Source: Shewanella loihica PV-4
GTDB taxonomy: Bacteria > Pseudomonadota > Gammaproteobacteria > Enterobacterales > Shewanellaceae
Assembly (NCBI RefSeq): GCF_000016065.1
Contig: NC_009092.1
Span: 3,720,001 to 3,784,000, forward strand
Direction: 5' to 3'
DNA length: 64,000 bases
Under the pieces are notes generated by a model. The model made no database searches and was not told the origin of the DNA. It saw only the letters and a list, made by a program, of their open reading frames with translations. How positions within the stretch are numbered: the stretch's first letter is position 1; each line of letters begins with the position of its first letter. The position numbers were made by a program, and so were the translations under genes. Below are positions 34,528-42,992 of the stretch, piece by piece.

Positions 34528-35532
34528 ATGCTGAAGAAAGTGAGCCGACTCGATTACTATACCCTGCAGGTATTTATCGGACTGGTTGAGCTGAAGAGCG
34601 GCAGTGCGGTGGCCGAGCGATTGCGTACCACTCAGTCTAAGGTGAGCCGCAGCCTGACCTGCCTGCGGGAGGTGCTGGAGGACGAGCTCTTTATCCGCCA
34701 GCAATATGGCTTCGAGCCCAATCAGGTCGCCCTCACCATCTATCCCATGGTCAAGACCATAGTGGAACAGTACGACAAGATAGTGGCCGCCACCATAGAC
34801 AAGGGTGCCGAGCCCTATCAGCTCTGTGTCGCCACCTATGAGCAGTGGTCGCTGATGGCGATGAACTGTGTGCACAACACCTGCCACTGTATCGAGGGCG
34901 GCGTCAGCATCAATATTCAGCCCTGGACCGATAAGGTCAATCAGCGTCTGTGTCAGGGCAAGGTCGACTGCAGCATCTCCACCGAGCCGATTAATCACCC
35001 CATGGTGAACAACTTTAAGCTGGGGGATATCACCCATTTCTTCATCGTCGCCCGCCGTGACCACCCTATCTTAACCAGCGACGATCCCTTAGCGCAGATG
35101 TTTAACTACCATATCGCCCTAGTGAACACTCACCTGCAGGAGCAGGAGCCCCACCCCATAGAGCTGTATGCCAAGGCCAGGCAGATAGAGATCCGCGTGG
35201 CCCTCAAGAGCCCGAGCCTGAGGATGTTGGTGGATCATGTGAGTCACAGCGAGGATATCGCCCTGCTCTCCTCGGCCATGTCGATGAGCTATTTCGAGAA
35301 TCGCGACGATGTGGACTATCTGGATATCTCCAGGATCTGGCTGCAGACCCGAGATCTCGAGACCGAGAGCTACTATCTGCATTGCCACAAGGGGATCAAA
35401 CCAGAGCTAGCCAACTGCCTGCGCCGGGTACTGACGGAGAAGCTGATCGAGATGCAGGCCCACTGCGATCAGGTGGCTCAGGAGCGTACGCCCCTCGCCC
35501 AGCCGAGCATAGCGCCAGAGCCTTCAGCATAA
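34528..35532 (+). CDS. LysR-family transcriptional regulator
   Basis: This is a 334-residue protein. Residues about 8-70 form a winged helix-turn-helix (LDYYTLQVFIGLVELKSGSA, TTQSKVSRSLTCLREVLEDE, LFIRQQYGFEPNQ). From about 95 on is a periplasmic-binding-like effector domain (YQLCVATYEQWSL...). It is more divergent than textbook LysR proteins and resembles the convergent regulator at 35682-36656, especially in the L-F-I-R-x-x-x-G-x-E-P-N segment. Its target is unknown. TTAACC repeats lie just upstream. Confidence 0.85.
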   Translation: MLKKVSRLDYYTLQVFIGLVELKSGSAVAERLRTTQSKVSRSLTCLREVLEDELFIRQQYGFEPNQVALTIYPMVKTIVEQYDKIVAATIDKGAEPYQLCVATYEQWSLMAMNCVHNTCHCIEGGVSINIQPWTDKVNQRLCQGKVDCSISTEPINHPMVNNFKLGDITHFFIVARRDHPILTSDDPLAQMFNYHIALVNTHLQEQEPHPIELYAKARQIEIRVALKSPSLRMLVDHVSHSEDIALLSSAMSMSYFENRDDVDYLDISRIWLQTRDLETESYYLHCHKGIKPELANCLRRVLTEKLIEMQAHCDQVAQERTPLAQPSIAPEPSA

Positions 35533-35681
35533 GCCCTTAGCCAGAGCCCTTAGCATAAGCCTTTAGCCAGAGCCTTTAGTTAGCGCCGCAATAAGGCTGC
35601 GAATGAACCAGTAGGTTAGTTGCTGCCTGTGCTGGTACTTGTTGTAGTGCCTGTTATTAGTGCCTCGTATTAATGACAGTG

Positions 35682-36656
35682 TTAGTGCACGTTCTGACTG
35701 ATCAGCTGACCTATCTCCTGCTTCAACCAATCCAGATGGGCGGCGCTGCGACCGCTACGACTCAACATGTAGAGCCTAGGATAGGGCTGATCTTGATAGA
35801 GGCGCGCGGTATCCATGCCCGACAGGCAGCACACATGCAAGCCGGGTAGCAGCTCGCTATGCTCATACACCCTGCTGTAAGGCAGCAGGCTCACCGTCTT
35901 GTCGTCGGATAGATAGCGATACAGCTGATTAAACTCCAGCCCCTCACGTCCCAGATCCACAGGTGCCAGATGACAGCTTAGGCGCTGCTGAGTGCAGTAG
36001 CGCTGGAAAGGATCCGGCGCCTGCCTGTCCAGCTGACCGAAGGCGCTCAGGTAGGGATAGTTGGCGATGTTGGCCAGGCTGATCTCCTGCTGCAACAGGG
36101 GATGCTTGAGGGAGCAGAGCAGATACAGGTGGGTCAACTGCTTGAGGGGCGTGATGGTGAGTCTGTCGTCCTGCAGCGCCTTGTCCGAGGACTCGCTGAC
36201 GATCGCCAGATCGATCAGTCCCTGGGCCAGATCTTCTTGCAGATCCACAGAGCCGGTGCGCAGCTCATAGCTGATAGGCAGCTGCGCCTCGTTGATGGCG
36301 CCGCTCAGGCGTTGGGGCAGTTCGGCGATCAGGAGGTCACTCACATAGAGCACCATCATCTGGCTCGCGGCCAGATCGTGGCAGCTCTCCAGCTGATGCA
36401 GCTGTTCACCACACTGCACCAGGGCCTTGACCAGGGGATAGAGTTGACGGGTAAATTCGTTGGGTTCTAGGCCATGTTTCTTACGGATGAACAGGGGATC
36501 GTTAAAGATCATCCGCGCGTGTTGTAGACAGCGACTCACCTTGGGCGCGGGTATATTCATCTCCATCGCCACCGACGAAGCGGAATGCTTTTCATACAAA
36601 TTAACTAATATATTGGCGCTCAGCATATCTAAACTATCTAGAGTCATATTTTTCAT
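35682..36656 (-). CDS. LysR-family transcriptional regulator, related to its convergent neighbour
   Basis: This is a 324-residue protein. The N-terminal helix-turn-helix reads SSVAMEMNIPAPKVSRCLQH followed by ARMIFNDPLFIRKKHGLEPN, the same layout as in the 34528 regulator. The effector domain begins about residue 95 (MMVLYVSDLLIAELPQRL). The ATG at 36656 has GAGG about 8 bases upstream; an ATG three codons in is possible. It is divergent from the DUF2726-nrfBCD block across an AT-rich gap, so it may control those genes, though this is not proven. Degenerate CCTTTAGCCAGAG-type direct repeats lie at 35530-35585 between the two regulators. Confidence 0.85.
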   Translation of the reverse strand: MKNMTLDSLDMLSANILVNLYEKHSASSVAMEMNIPAPKVSRCLQHARMIFNDPLFIRKKHGLEPNEFTRQLYPLVKALVQCGEQLHQLESCHDLAASQMMVLYVSDLLIAELPQRLSGAINEAQLPISYELRTGSVDLQEDLAQGLIDLAIVSESSDKALQDDRLTITPLKQLTHLYLLCSLKHPLLQQEISLANIANYPYLSAFGQLDRQAPDPFQRYCTQQRLSCHLAPVDLGREGLEFNQLYRYLSDDKTVSLLPYSRVYEHSELLPGLHVCCLSGMDTARLYQDQPYPRLYMLSRSGRSAAHLDWLKQEIGQLISQNVH

Positions 36657-37038
36657 TTCAAAATACCTCTCCCGACATCGAATATACCCATTCAGAGTAT
36701 AGTAAATATATTTAAGCTGACAATATCTTTATTCGATATTAATAAAACAAATAAAATAGATCTTGATCATATTTCTAAATTTCAAGCATTTACAAAAAAC
36801 ATTGCAATGGCTTAATTTTCATGCAAAATATCTTATAAACCCCGCCAACATTCAGATATTCAACAATTAAAAAACACATATCTAATTATTGATTATCTAC
36901 AAAATGAAATAGCTAAATATAAGTATCTGACCAAGGGCTAAATTTTAATAATCCGATTTCAATAATTATTGTAAATAAATCCCATAGCGTAATAATTAAA
37001 TCGAGAGTTAAAAATGAAAATAACCTTGGAGGTTTACT
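36657..37038. other. AT-rich intergenic region upstream of the DUF2726-nrf block
   Basis: This is a 382-base, strongly AT-rich gap between divergent genes. I looked for FNR (TTGAT-N4-ATCAA) and CRP dyads and found only partial matches near 36770. GGAGG lies before the ATG at 37039. Confidence 0.4.
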
Positions 37039-37548
37039 ATGAACACCACCGCGACCGTTATTTTAAGCTATGCATTTATGTACTTTGTTTTGTTCATCAT
37101 TTGTCCTCTCGTCATCGTGACCTTCGTCATGACGTGCATCAAGTTCTTTAGATCAAGCGAGAATCAGCTGGTCGATGCCGCCGTAAGCATCAAGCCTCAC
37201 TTGCTCGACAAGGATTCAATGCACTTTTTGAAAGGCTTAAAGGCCATCGCCGCCAACCGCTACGATGTCCTTTACGGAGCGTCGCTGGTGAATGTAGTCG
37301 ACTTAGATGACTCCCTCAGGAACCACGAGGAGGTGCAGGACTTCATGGAGCACTGTCACCTGGATTACGTGGTCGTCGACAACGAATCTTCTGCGGTCAA
37401 ACTCGTGGTGAGCGACCCTGCGGCCAGCTCTCCAGAGCAGATGAAGTTTGTCGAAAAATGTTTGGATTACATAGGGGTGCAGCTGATTAAGCTGGACAAA
37501 GACAAGCATTGCGACGAAGCCTTGCTGCGCACCGCACTCGCCGCCTGA
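37039..37548 (+). CDS. Membrane-anchored DUF2726-like protein
   Basis: This is a 169-residue protein. One strong membrane segment lies at residues 8-35 (ILSYAFMYFVLFIICPLVIV). The soluble part has the nuclease-fold-like pattern of DUF2726: FLKGLKAIAANRYDVLYGASLVNVVD, then DFMEHCHLDYVVVDN, VKLVVSD, FVEKCLDYIGVQLIKLD. In typical DUF2726 proteins the first strand is followed by a His-Asp pair (here CHLDYVV). The usual second acidic strand reads VKLVVSD rather than V-I-E-L-D, so nuclease activity is doubtful. It is 98 bases upstream of nrfB and could be in the same transcript. Confidence 0.75.
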   Translation: MNTTATVILSYAFMYFVLFIICPLVIVTFVMTCIKFFRSSENQLVDAAVSIKPHLLDKDSMHFLKGLKAIAANRYDVLYGASLVNVVDLDDSLRNHEEVQDFMEHCHLDYVVVDNESSAVKLVVSDPAASSPEQMKFVEKCLDYIGVQLIKLDKDKHCDEALLRTALAA

Positions 37549-37646
37549 TGAGTGTCTCTCACCGCAACGCCCAATGAGCGTCAAACCGACCACTTGACGC
37601 TCCTCTTCCCCACAACGTCATGCTCACTGAGGTGTAAGGATGCATT

Positions 37647-38111
37647 ATGTGTCAAATTACCCCTTGTACTACTCTGCTGCTGGCCAGCGTCCTAACACTT
37701 GGCCTAGTGGGCCTAACGCCCAATGCCTTAGCCGCCGACGAGCAAGCCAGCCGCAGCTGTATCAAGTGTCATAAACGCAATGGCCAACTCGAGGGCATAC
37801 ACGCCAGCCCTGGCCTAGCCATTCTCTGTCAGGACTGTCACGGCCCCAAAGGCAGCCATCCCAAGAAGGGATCGACCATCATGACCTTTGGGCCCGATAG
37901 CCCCTTCTCGGCTCAGCAACGCGGCGCCGTCTGCCTGACCTGTCACGACCATCAGGCCTTGGGTGAAGTCGAATGGACCCACAATGTGCACGCCAATCGC
38001 CTTGGCTGCGATCAGTGCCATAAGCTTCATCCCGAGACGGACCCTATGTTGTCGCTCGATACGCAGCAGCATAGCCAGCTGTGTGTCGGCTGCCACAAAG
38101 TCGAACAATAG
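37647..38111 (+). CDS. nrfB: NrfB-type pentaheme cytochrome c
   Basis: NrfB carries electrons from the NrfCD quinol dehydrogenase to the periplasmic nitrite reductase NrfA. The 154-residue protein has a signal peptide (residues about 1-29, cut near ALA-ADE) and exactly five CxxCH heme motifs: CIKCH, CQDCH, CLTCH, CDQCH and CVGCH. Their number and spacing match NrfB of enterobacteria. It is followed directly by nrfC and nrfD. nrfA, the catalytic subunit, is not in the window. Confidence 0.9.
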   Translation: MCQITPCTTLLLASVLTLGLVGLTPNALAADEQASRSCIKCHKRNGQLEGIHASPGLAILCQDCHGPKGSHPKKGSTIMTFGPDSPFSAQQRGAVCLTCHDHQALGEVEWTHNVHANRLGCDQCHKLHPETDPMLSLDTQQHSQLCVGCHKVEQ

Positions 38112-38121
38112 GAGGCCTGTG

Positions 38122-38814
38122 ATGCAAGTTTCTAAACGCCAATTTCTCAAGGGGGTTGGGGCCCTACTGGCCGGTGTCTCTGTGTATGGTGCCACCCGCA
38201 CGCCCCAGGCCGATTCCCTACTCCAGCCCGAGCAGGAAAGCGAGATCAAATACGCCATGGTGCATGATGAGAATGCCTGTATCGGCTGTAACGCCTGCGT
38301 CCAGGCCTGCCGTGAGGTCAATCATATTCCCGAGGGCGTCACCCGGGTGAAGATAGAACGTAAGGGGCCCTTCGGCGAGTACCCAGATCAGAGCTACCGC
38401 TTCAGCCGTGTCTCCTGTCAGCACTGCGAAGCCGCGCCCTGTGTAAGGGTCTGCCCCACAGGCGCCGCCTATATTGACAAAGAGACGGGCATAGTCGCGG
38501 TCAATAGCGACCGCTGCGTGGGCTGCCAGTATTGCATCGCCGCCTGCCCCTATCAGGTCAGGTATATCCACCCCGAGACCCGCACCGCCGACAAGTGCGA
38601 TTTCTGTCAGAAGAGTCGCCTGGCTCAGGGGCTTCAGCCTGCCTGTGTCGAGGCCTGCCCTACCAAGGCACTGACCTTCGGCAACCTCAAGGATCCCGAG
38701 TCGGATCTGGTCAAGCTGCTTAAGCGCAAGCCCAGCTACCGCGCCAAGGTGGACCTGGGCACCCGGCCTAAGCTGTTCCATATTCAAACCATAGATGGGG
38801 AGATAATGCTATGA
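38122..38814 (+). CDS. nrfC: NrfC-type 4Fe-4S ferredoxin subunit
   Basis: This is a 230-residue periplasmic Fe-S protein that takes electrons from NrfD. Four 4Fe-4S motifs are visible: CIGCNACVQAC, CQHCEAAPCVRVCP, CVGCQYCIAACP, and CDFCQ with the distal CVEACP. The start is the ATG after GGAGG, ten bases past nrfB; the frame is open further upstream, but that is nrfB overlap. The N-terminus SKRQFLKGVGALLAG is a Tat-like signal with Lys-Arg in place of Arg-Arg, an unusual variant. It overlaps nrfD by four bases. Confidence 0.93.
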   Translation: MQVSKRQFLKGVGALLAGVSVYGATRTPQADSLLQPEQESEIKYAMVHDENACIGCNACVQACREVNHIPEGVTRVKIERKGPFGEYPDQSYRFSRVSCQHCEAAPCVRVCPTGAAYIDKETGIVAVNSDRCVGCQYCIAACPYQVRYIHPETRTADKCDFCQKSRLAQGLQPACVEACPTKALTFGNLKDPESDLVKLLKRKPSYRAKVDLGTRPKLFHIQTIDGEIML

Positions 38815-39752
38815 GTGCTTTTCATTTCGAAGGCCTGGTATGGCATTGGCCTATCGCCATATACCTCTTCCTCGCCGGACTGTCAGCTGGGGCGGTATTT
38901 TTCGCCATCATGCTGAAACATTTCAAGTTATCCCATGAGGCCTGGCATTCGCCCTTCGTGCAGGCGGCGGCCATCATAGCGCCTGTCGCCGTGTTTGGTG
39001 GCCTGGGGATCCTGGTATTCGACCTCACCCGGCCACTGGATTTCTGGAAGATCTTGGTGTTCTACAACACCAGCTCTGTGATGTCCATGGGGGTACTGGT
39101 GCTGATGGCCTATCAGCTGGTGCTGTTTGCCTGGATAGCCTGCGTCTTCCAGCGCCGCATCACTCAGCTGCTGGGCAAGCGTCTGCCTATCGCCAACCGG
39201 CTGCTGAACTGGCTGGTGAAACAGGAAGCGGCAATCACCGGCGTCTTGGTGATCCTCGCCATCTCGCTTGGGGCCTACACCGGCTTCCTGCTGTCGGCGC
39301 TGATCGGCTTCCCGCTGCTGAATAACCCGGTATTGCCGCTGCTATTCTTGATCTCCGGGCTCTCCTCCGGCGCCGCCGCGACCCTGCTGGGTGGTGTGCT
39401 GCTTCGAGGTAACCCCAATGGGGTCGAGGTGCGTTTCATCCATGGCATAGAGATCCCGTTGATTTTAGTGGAGATTGGCCTGCTGTTTACCTTCTTCGCC
39501 GGATTGATCCTCTCTGGCGGTCAGAGTCAGGTTGCGGCACTCAACGCCTTGGGCTTCGGCTTCTGGGGATGGATCTTCTGGGCCGGCGTGATCGGTATAG
39601 GCCTCACCCTGCCACTGGCCTTCAACCTATGGATGAAAGTGTCGGCAGATCGTAAGTTCGCCTATGTGGCGGTCACCGCCAGCTTCAGCCTGATAGGGGT
39701 GTTCTTGCTGCGCAACTTTATCCTCTATACCGGCCAGATGACGGGGATCTAA
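38811..39752 (+). CDS. nrfD: NrfD-type membrane quinol oxidoreductase subunit
   Basis: This is a 313-residue inner-membrane protein with eight to nine hydrophobic segments. The N-terminus (AFHFEGLVWHWPIAIYLFLA), then LTRPLDFWKILVFYNTSSVM, LGAYTGFLLSALIGFPLLNN and the C-terminal LLRNFILYTGQMT follow E. coli NrfD closely. It should oxidise menaquinol and pass electrons to NrfC. Its ATG overlaps the nrfC stop (ATGA), so the two are translationally coupled. Confidence 0.94.
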   Translation: MSAFHFEGLVWHWPIAIYLFLAGLSAGAVFFAIMLKHFKLSHEAWHSPFVQAAAIIAPVAVFGGLGILVFDLTRPLDFWKILVFYNTSSVMSMGVLVLMAYQLVLFAWIACVFQRRITQLLGKRLPIANRLLNWLVKQEAAITGVLVILAISLGAYTGFLLSALIGFPLLNNPVLPLLFLISGLSSGAAATLLGGVLLRGNPNGVEVRFIHGIEIPLILVEIGLLFTFFAGLILSGGQSQVAALNALGFGFWGWIFWAGVIGIGLTLPLAFNLWMKVSADRKFAYVAVTASFSLIGVFLLRNFILYTGQMTGI

Positions 39753-39766
39753 TCCCCGCTGGCCAT

Positions 39767-40828
39767 TCAATCACGGGCGTCGTCTGCGCTGATCAGGTGC
39801 AGCGGCGCCCCGTCACTCAGGTAAGCCTCATCCACCTGATCCAGACCGTTGTAGCGGATCATATGGCGTATGCCGTCGATATAGGCCTGACCTCGCTCGG
39901 AATATCGCTCCAGGGTACCCGCCAGCACCAGGCCTGTGATCGGTTTGTTATCTGCCCGCAGCTGCGCCCTCAGGCTTCTCAACGACTGATAGGCGGCGTT
40001 AGTATTAAGGTTAAGCAGATAACCCTCCACCGAGGCCAGCGGTGTGTCGAAACGCGCCAGGCCATAGTTGCCCAGCTCCTTACGTTGTTCCTTTGGCTTC
40101 ATCCCCTTGCCACTATAGTCCCACTGGCCGAAGAAGGCGTTACCCTCGACGGTAAAGCGAGAGGTGGCCCAGCCACTTTCCTCCGCCGCCTGGGCCAGCA
40201 CCAGAGAGGGCGGCATGATGTCGACCCTCACTAAGAGCTGCTGACGCTGCTCCTCGGTCAGGCTGCCGCTCTCATCGGTTAACAGGCGATACTTGCGGGC
40301 CAGGGCCAGCAGCTCGGGGGCATCCGGCGCCGCCTGGGCGATAGTCTGCCGCTCCAGCAATATCTGCTCATTGGCTACCAGGATCAGCGGCGCCATCAGA
40401 CGGAAGAACACCATCTTCTTCAGCTGCACCGGGATCTGCGACGAGGTCTTCTGCCAGCGCTCACTCACCGCCTCGAAGGTGAGTCTGGGCACCTCACGAT
40501 TGCCCGCCTGCCAACCGGCTTGGTTATACCCCAGACTATCGAACAGGGCAATCAGCTCATCGAGGGAGTTAAGCACCACATCCTTGGGCGCCTTGGTCGG
40601 CCTCGCCTTAGAGACAGTCTTGAAGCTGGTTTGGGTCTGCTGACTGTCAGCCGGGGTCGCCAGCTCGCCGGCGTTTGCCACCGGCGGCTCCATCCCGGCG
40701 GCGGCCAAGGCAGGAGACAGGGCGCCCGACTCATCGCTTGGGCGATACCAGAGCGCCCACAGTATCAGCAGCGAGGCAAGCAGGAGTAGCAGAGGCAAGG
40801 CAATCTTGAGACGGCTATCACTGGGCAT
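39767..40828 (-). CDS. Bax-like glucosaminidase-domain protein
   Basis: This is a 353-residue protein anchored by residues 8-27 (IALPLLLLLASLLILWALWY). A Pro/Ala-rich linker leads to a C-terminal glucosaminidase domain of the type found in E. coli Bax. The VDIMPPSLVLAQAAEESGWATSRF segment carries the catalytic-type Glu, followed by GNAFFGQWDYSG and YLLNLNTNAAY. It probably cleaves peptidoglycan in the periplasm. The ATG at 40828 has AGGAG upstream and is chosen over 40861. It is convergent with nrfD. Confidence 0.88.
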   Translation of the reverse strand: MPSDSRLKIALPLLLLLASLLILWALWYRPSDESGALSPALAAAGMEPPVANAGELATPADSQQTQTSFKTVSKARPTKAPKDVVLNSLDELIALFDSLGYNQAGWQAGNREVPRLTFEAVSERWQKTSSQIPVQLKKMVFFRLMAPLILVANEQILLERQTIAQAAPDAPELLALARKYRLLTDESGSLTEEQRQQLLVRVDIMPPSLVLAQAAEESGWATSRFTVEGNAFFGQWDYSGKGMKPKEQRKELGNYGLARFDTPLASVEGYLLNLNTNAAYQSLRSLRAQLRADNKPITGLVLAGTLERYSERGQAYIDGIRHMIRYNGLDQVDEAYLSDGAPLHLISADDARD

Positions 40829-41437
40829 ATAGGCTCCTTTGGCAGATAAGACGAGAGACATTAATCATCAATGTTAATGCCTACTCTAATCCATCTTTCG
40901 ATGCACGTCTTTAGCCAAGCTGTCGAGCAAGGCGCCGCTCCTTCACCTATACCGATACTCAAAATTACACTCACACCCACATTCCTAAACCTCAGTATCG
41001 ACACAGAATTTATTCATACTAATCATTAAAAGATCATCTGCTTAATTAAATAAATCTTTTATTAACTAGAGCCAGAAAAATTAAATCCTGTACAATTAAG
41101 TTCTGCCATCAAATATTTAATGTTCAAAAACCCAAAACCACATCTTTAAAACCAGCTACAAAAAGATGCACAAACTTATATCACAAATTATTTCTAATTT
41201 AGAATCACCCGGAAGCTAACACCTAACGGTAAACAACTAGATAATAAAAAGTTAATAAACTTTACATTAAAGACCGCAATCGAAAAATGAATGTGACAAA
41301 GACCGCAATATTGAGGTTAATGTTATTTTCATATTGAATAAAAATTATCGGTTTCATACATTGAATATTCGTCTCGAATTTAAATGTATCACTTTGTATC
41401 AAGTTGGTGGTATATCAATTCTCACTTAGCTGGTTAT
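40829..41437. other. AT-rich intergenic region
   Basis: This is a stretch of about 600 bases without a credible gene. AAGACCGCAAT occurs twice, at about 41272 and 41299, a 28-base period, and is the only repeat noticed. It may hold the promoters of the Bax-like gene and of the small secreted-protein cluster to the right. Confidence 0.4.
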
Positions 41438-41872
41438 ATGTTGAAACAAGGATCTGTCACACTATCGAGCTTAAGCCTGTTACTTGGGCTACTGGTACTC
41501 ACTCAGCTGAGCGGCGGCCTAATGGCAAAGCAACAAGCCAGCAGTACCAGTCAAAGCCTGAGCTGCAGCGCCATCCAGGGAGATCGCCTGGCCACCAAGG
41601 AGGTCGCCCCTGCAAGACAAAACGCAGGTTTATCTTCCTGTTGGCACCACACATATCAGCAGCTATTTCCCAGCATGCCACCGCTAAGTGGCGAGACCCA
41701 CGAAAGTCAGGGCAACGGCATGACACTGACTGTTGTGATCTTCTGCCTGTTATTTCTCTCTGCCGGACTGCCTGGTTACGGGCAAACGAAATACCGTACC
41801 CCAAAATCTATTATCGAGTGCAGCTCTTTATTAATGAGCTGGATTAAACCTATTAAGGGCACTCCATCTTAG
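41438..41872 (+). CDS. Hypothetical small membrane or exported protein
   Basis: This is a 144-residue protein without recognised family. An N-terminal hydrophobic stretch (SLSLLLGLLVLTQLSGGLM) is a signal or anchor, followed by a Ser/Gln-rich part with Cys residues and a second hydrophobic segment near residue 100 (LTVVIFCLLFLSAGLPGYG). The frame opens at 41384, but the ATG at 41438 gives a sensible N-terminus. The ribosome-binding site is weak. It precedes the beta-barrel and metalloprotease genes on the same strand. A rival frame at 41404-41847 lacks any such features. Confidence 0.5.
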   Translation: MLKQGSVTLSSLSLLLGLLVLTQLSGGLMAKQQASSTSQSLSCSAIQGDRLATKEVAPARQNAGLSSCWHHTYQQLFPSMPPLSGETHESQGNGMTLTVVIFCLLFLSAGLPGYGQTKYRTPKSIIECSSLLMSWIKPIKGTPS

Positions 41873-42007
41873 CCAACCAAAATACCATTTTGACTCGCGT
41901 AGACAGATAGCGCTGAGCCACTATTTATAACGCGATCAATTTTGACGGACAAACCTAGCCGCCAACCAAGCTATTTCTTTTAATTTATTTTAGATGAGGT
42001 TTATTTC

Positions 42008-42955
42008 ATGCCTTATGCACACTCACGCCTGTCGAGTGCGAACCCTTGCGCGCCTATTTTCTTGCCCAAACCAACCATAGGGAAAATAGCCATGTGGAAA
42101 AAGACAATTTGGAAAAAAACCATGCGAGAAAAAACGGCGCAGCAAATAACAACATCTCTGTGCTTCATATTGGCTCTGCTGCTTTCGAATCAGGCATTCG
42201 CCGATAATGAAAACGTCGCCGCCGCCATAGACACCAAGCGCTCCCATTGGTCCGGTTATCTCAGTGCCAGCGTCGCCAGCAACACCTTCGAGCAGTCGGC
42301 CCCCAGCTCCTACCAGGCCCTCAGTGCCAGCGGCAGGATAGCCTACCGCGACACCTGGGGCAGCATACGTCTCTCCAGCGGTGGCGAGGTGGAGACGCGG
42401 CATAACCAGAGCTATTTCTACGACACCTTCTTAGAGTATCGCACCCCGTCCAAGGCTCTGGGCAATGACTGGAGCTATGTGGGCAGCGCCGGGATCTATC
42501 TGCCTACCGGCCATACCAGCAAAGAAAACAAGTTGAGGGCCGCCCCTAGGTTGGCTGGCTATCTCTTCTACCGCCCGAACCAAGACTGGAACTTCTATCT
42601 CTCACCCCGGCTTAAATATAACGCCTATGAACATGAGATAGGCCGTCACGGCGAGCACTTCATCGAGCACAGCATCAGCCTGCTGGCCGATGCCACCTGG
42701 CAGTTCATCGACAACTGGTACCTGGATGTCAACGCCTCCTACACCATGAACAAGCCCTTTAACACCAGTCGTTACGACAACCGTTTCACCATCAGCGAAG
42801 AGATCGGCTGGTCCTTTGCCCCCACTTGGGTGGCGGCCATAGGCCACAACAACAGCGGCTATTTCTTCGACCCGGATCGCGGCCCGTCCCACAGCTTTAC
42901 GCTCTACGACGAACGCAACTCCGTGTTTTATCTATCGATCACTAAATATTTATAA
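42008..42955 (+). CDS. Putative outer-membrane beta-barrel protein
   Basis: This protein is up to 315 residues. A signal peptide core (SLCFILALLLSNQAFADN) lies at residues about 48-67. The mature part has alternating aromatic strands (WSGYLSASVASN, SYFYDTFLEYRTP, RLAGYLFYRPNQDWNFYLSP, WQFIDNWYLDVNASYTMN) and ends SVFYLSITKYL, the terminal strand of a barrel. The start is open: ATG 42008 has GAGG 8 bases upstream but leaves a long n-region; ATG 42092 (MWKKTIWKK) or 42122 would give a normal signal peptide. It is 37 bases ahead of the metalloprotease, which suggests a shared operon. Confidence 0.8.
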   Translation: MPYAHSRLSSANPCAPIFLPKPTIGKIAMWKKTIWKKTMREKTAQQITTSLCFILALLLSNQAFADNENVAAAIDTKRSHWSGYLSASVASNTFEQSAPSSYQALSASGRIAYRDTWGSIRLSSGGEVETRHNQSYFYDTFLEYRTPSKALGNDWSYVGSAGIYLPTGHTSKENKLRAAPRLAGYLFYRPNQDWNFYLSPRLKYNAYEHEIGRHGEHFIEHSISLLADATWQFIDNWYLDVNASYTMNKPFNTSRYDNRFTISEEIGWSFAPTWVAAIGHNNSGYFFDPDRGPSHSFTLYDERNSVFYLSITKYL

Positions 42956-42992
42956 AAAGCACTTATAAATTAAACAACTAGGAGAGGTTTCA

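Noticed and set aside
36657..37038. FNR or NarP sites upstream of the nrf block
   Set aside because: Only partial matches (for example TTGATCATATTTC near 36772) were found; none keeps both half sites.
41404..41847. 147-codon frame overlapping the small membrane protein
   Set aside because: It has no signal, membrane or domain features, while the competing frame has a clear N-terminal hydrophobic segment.
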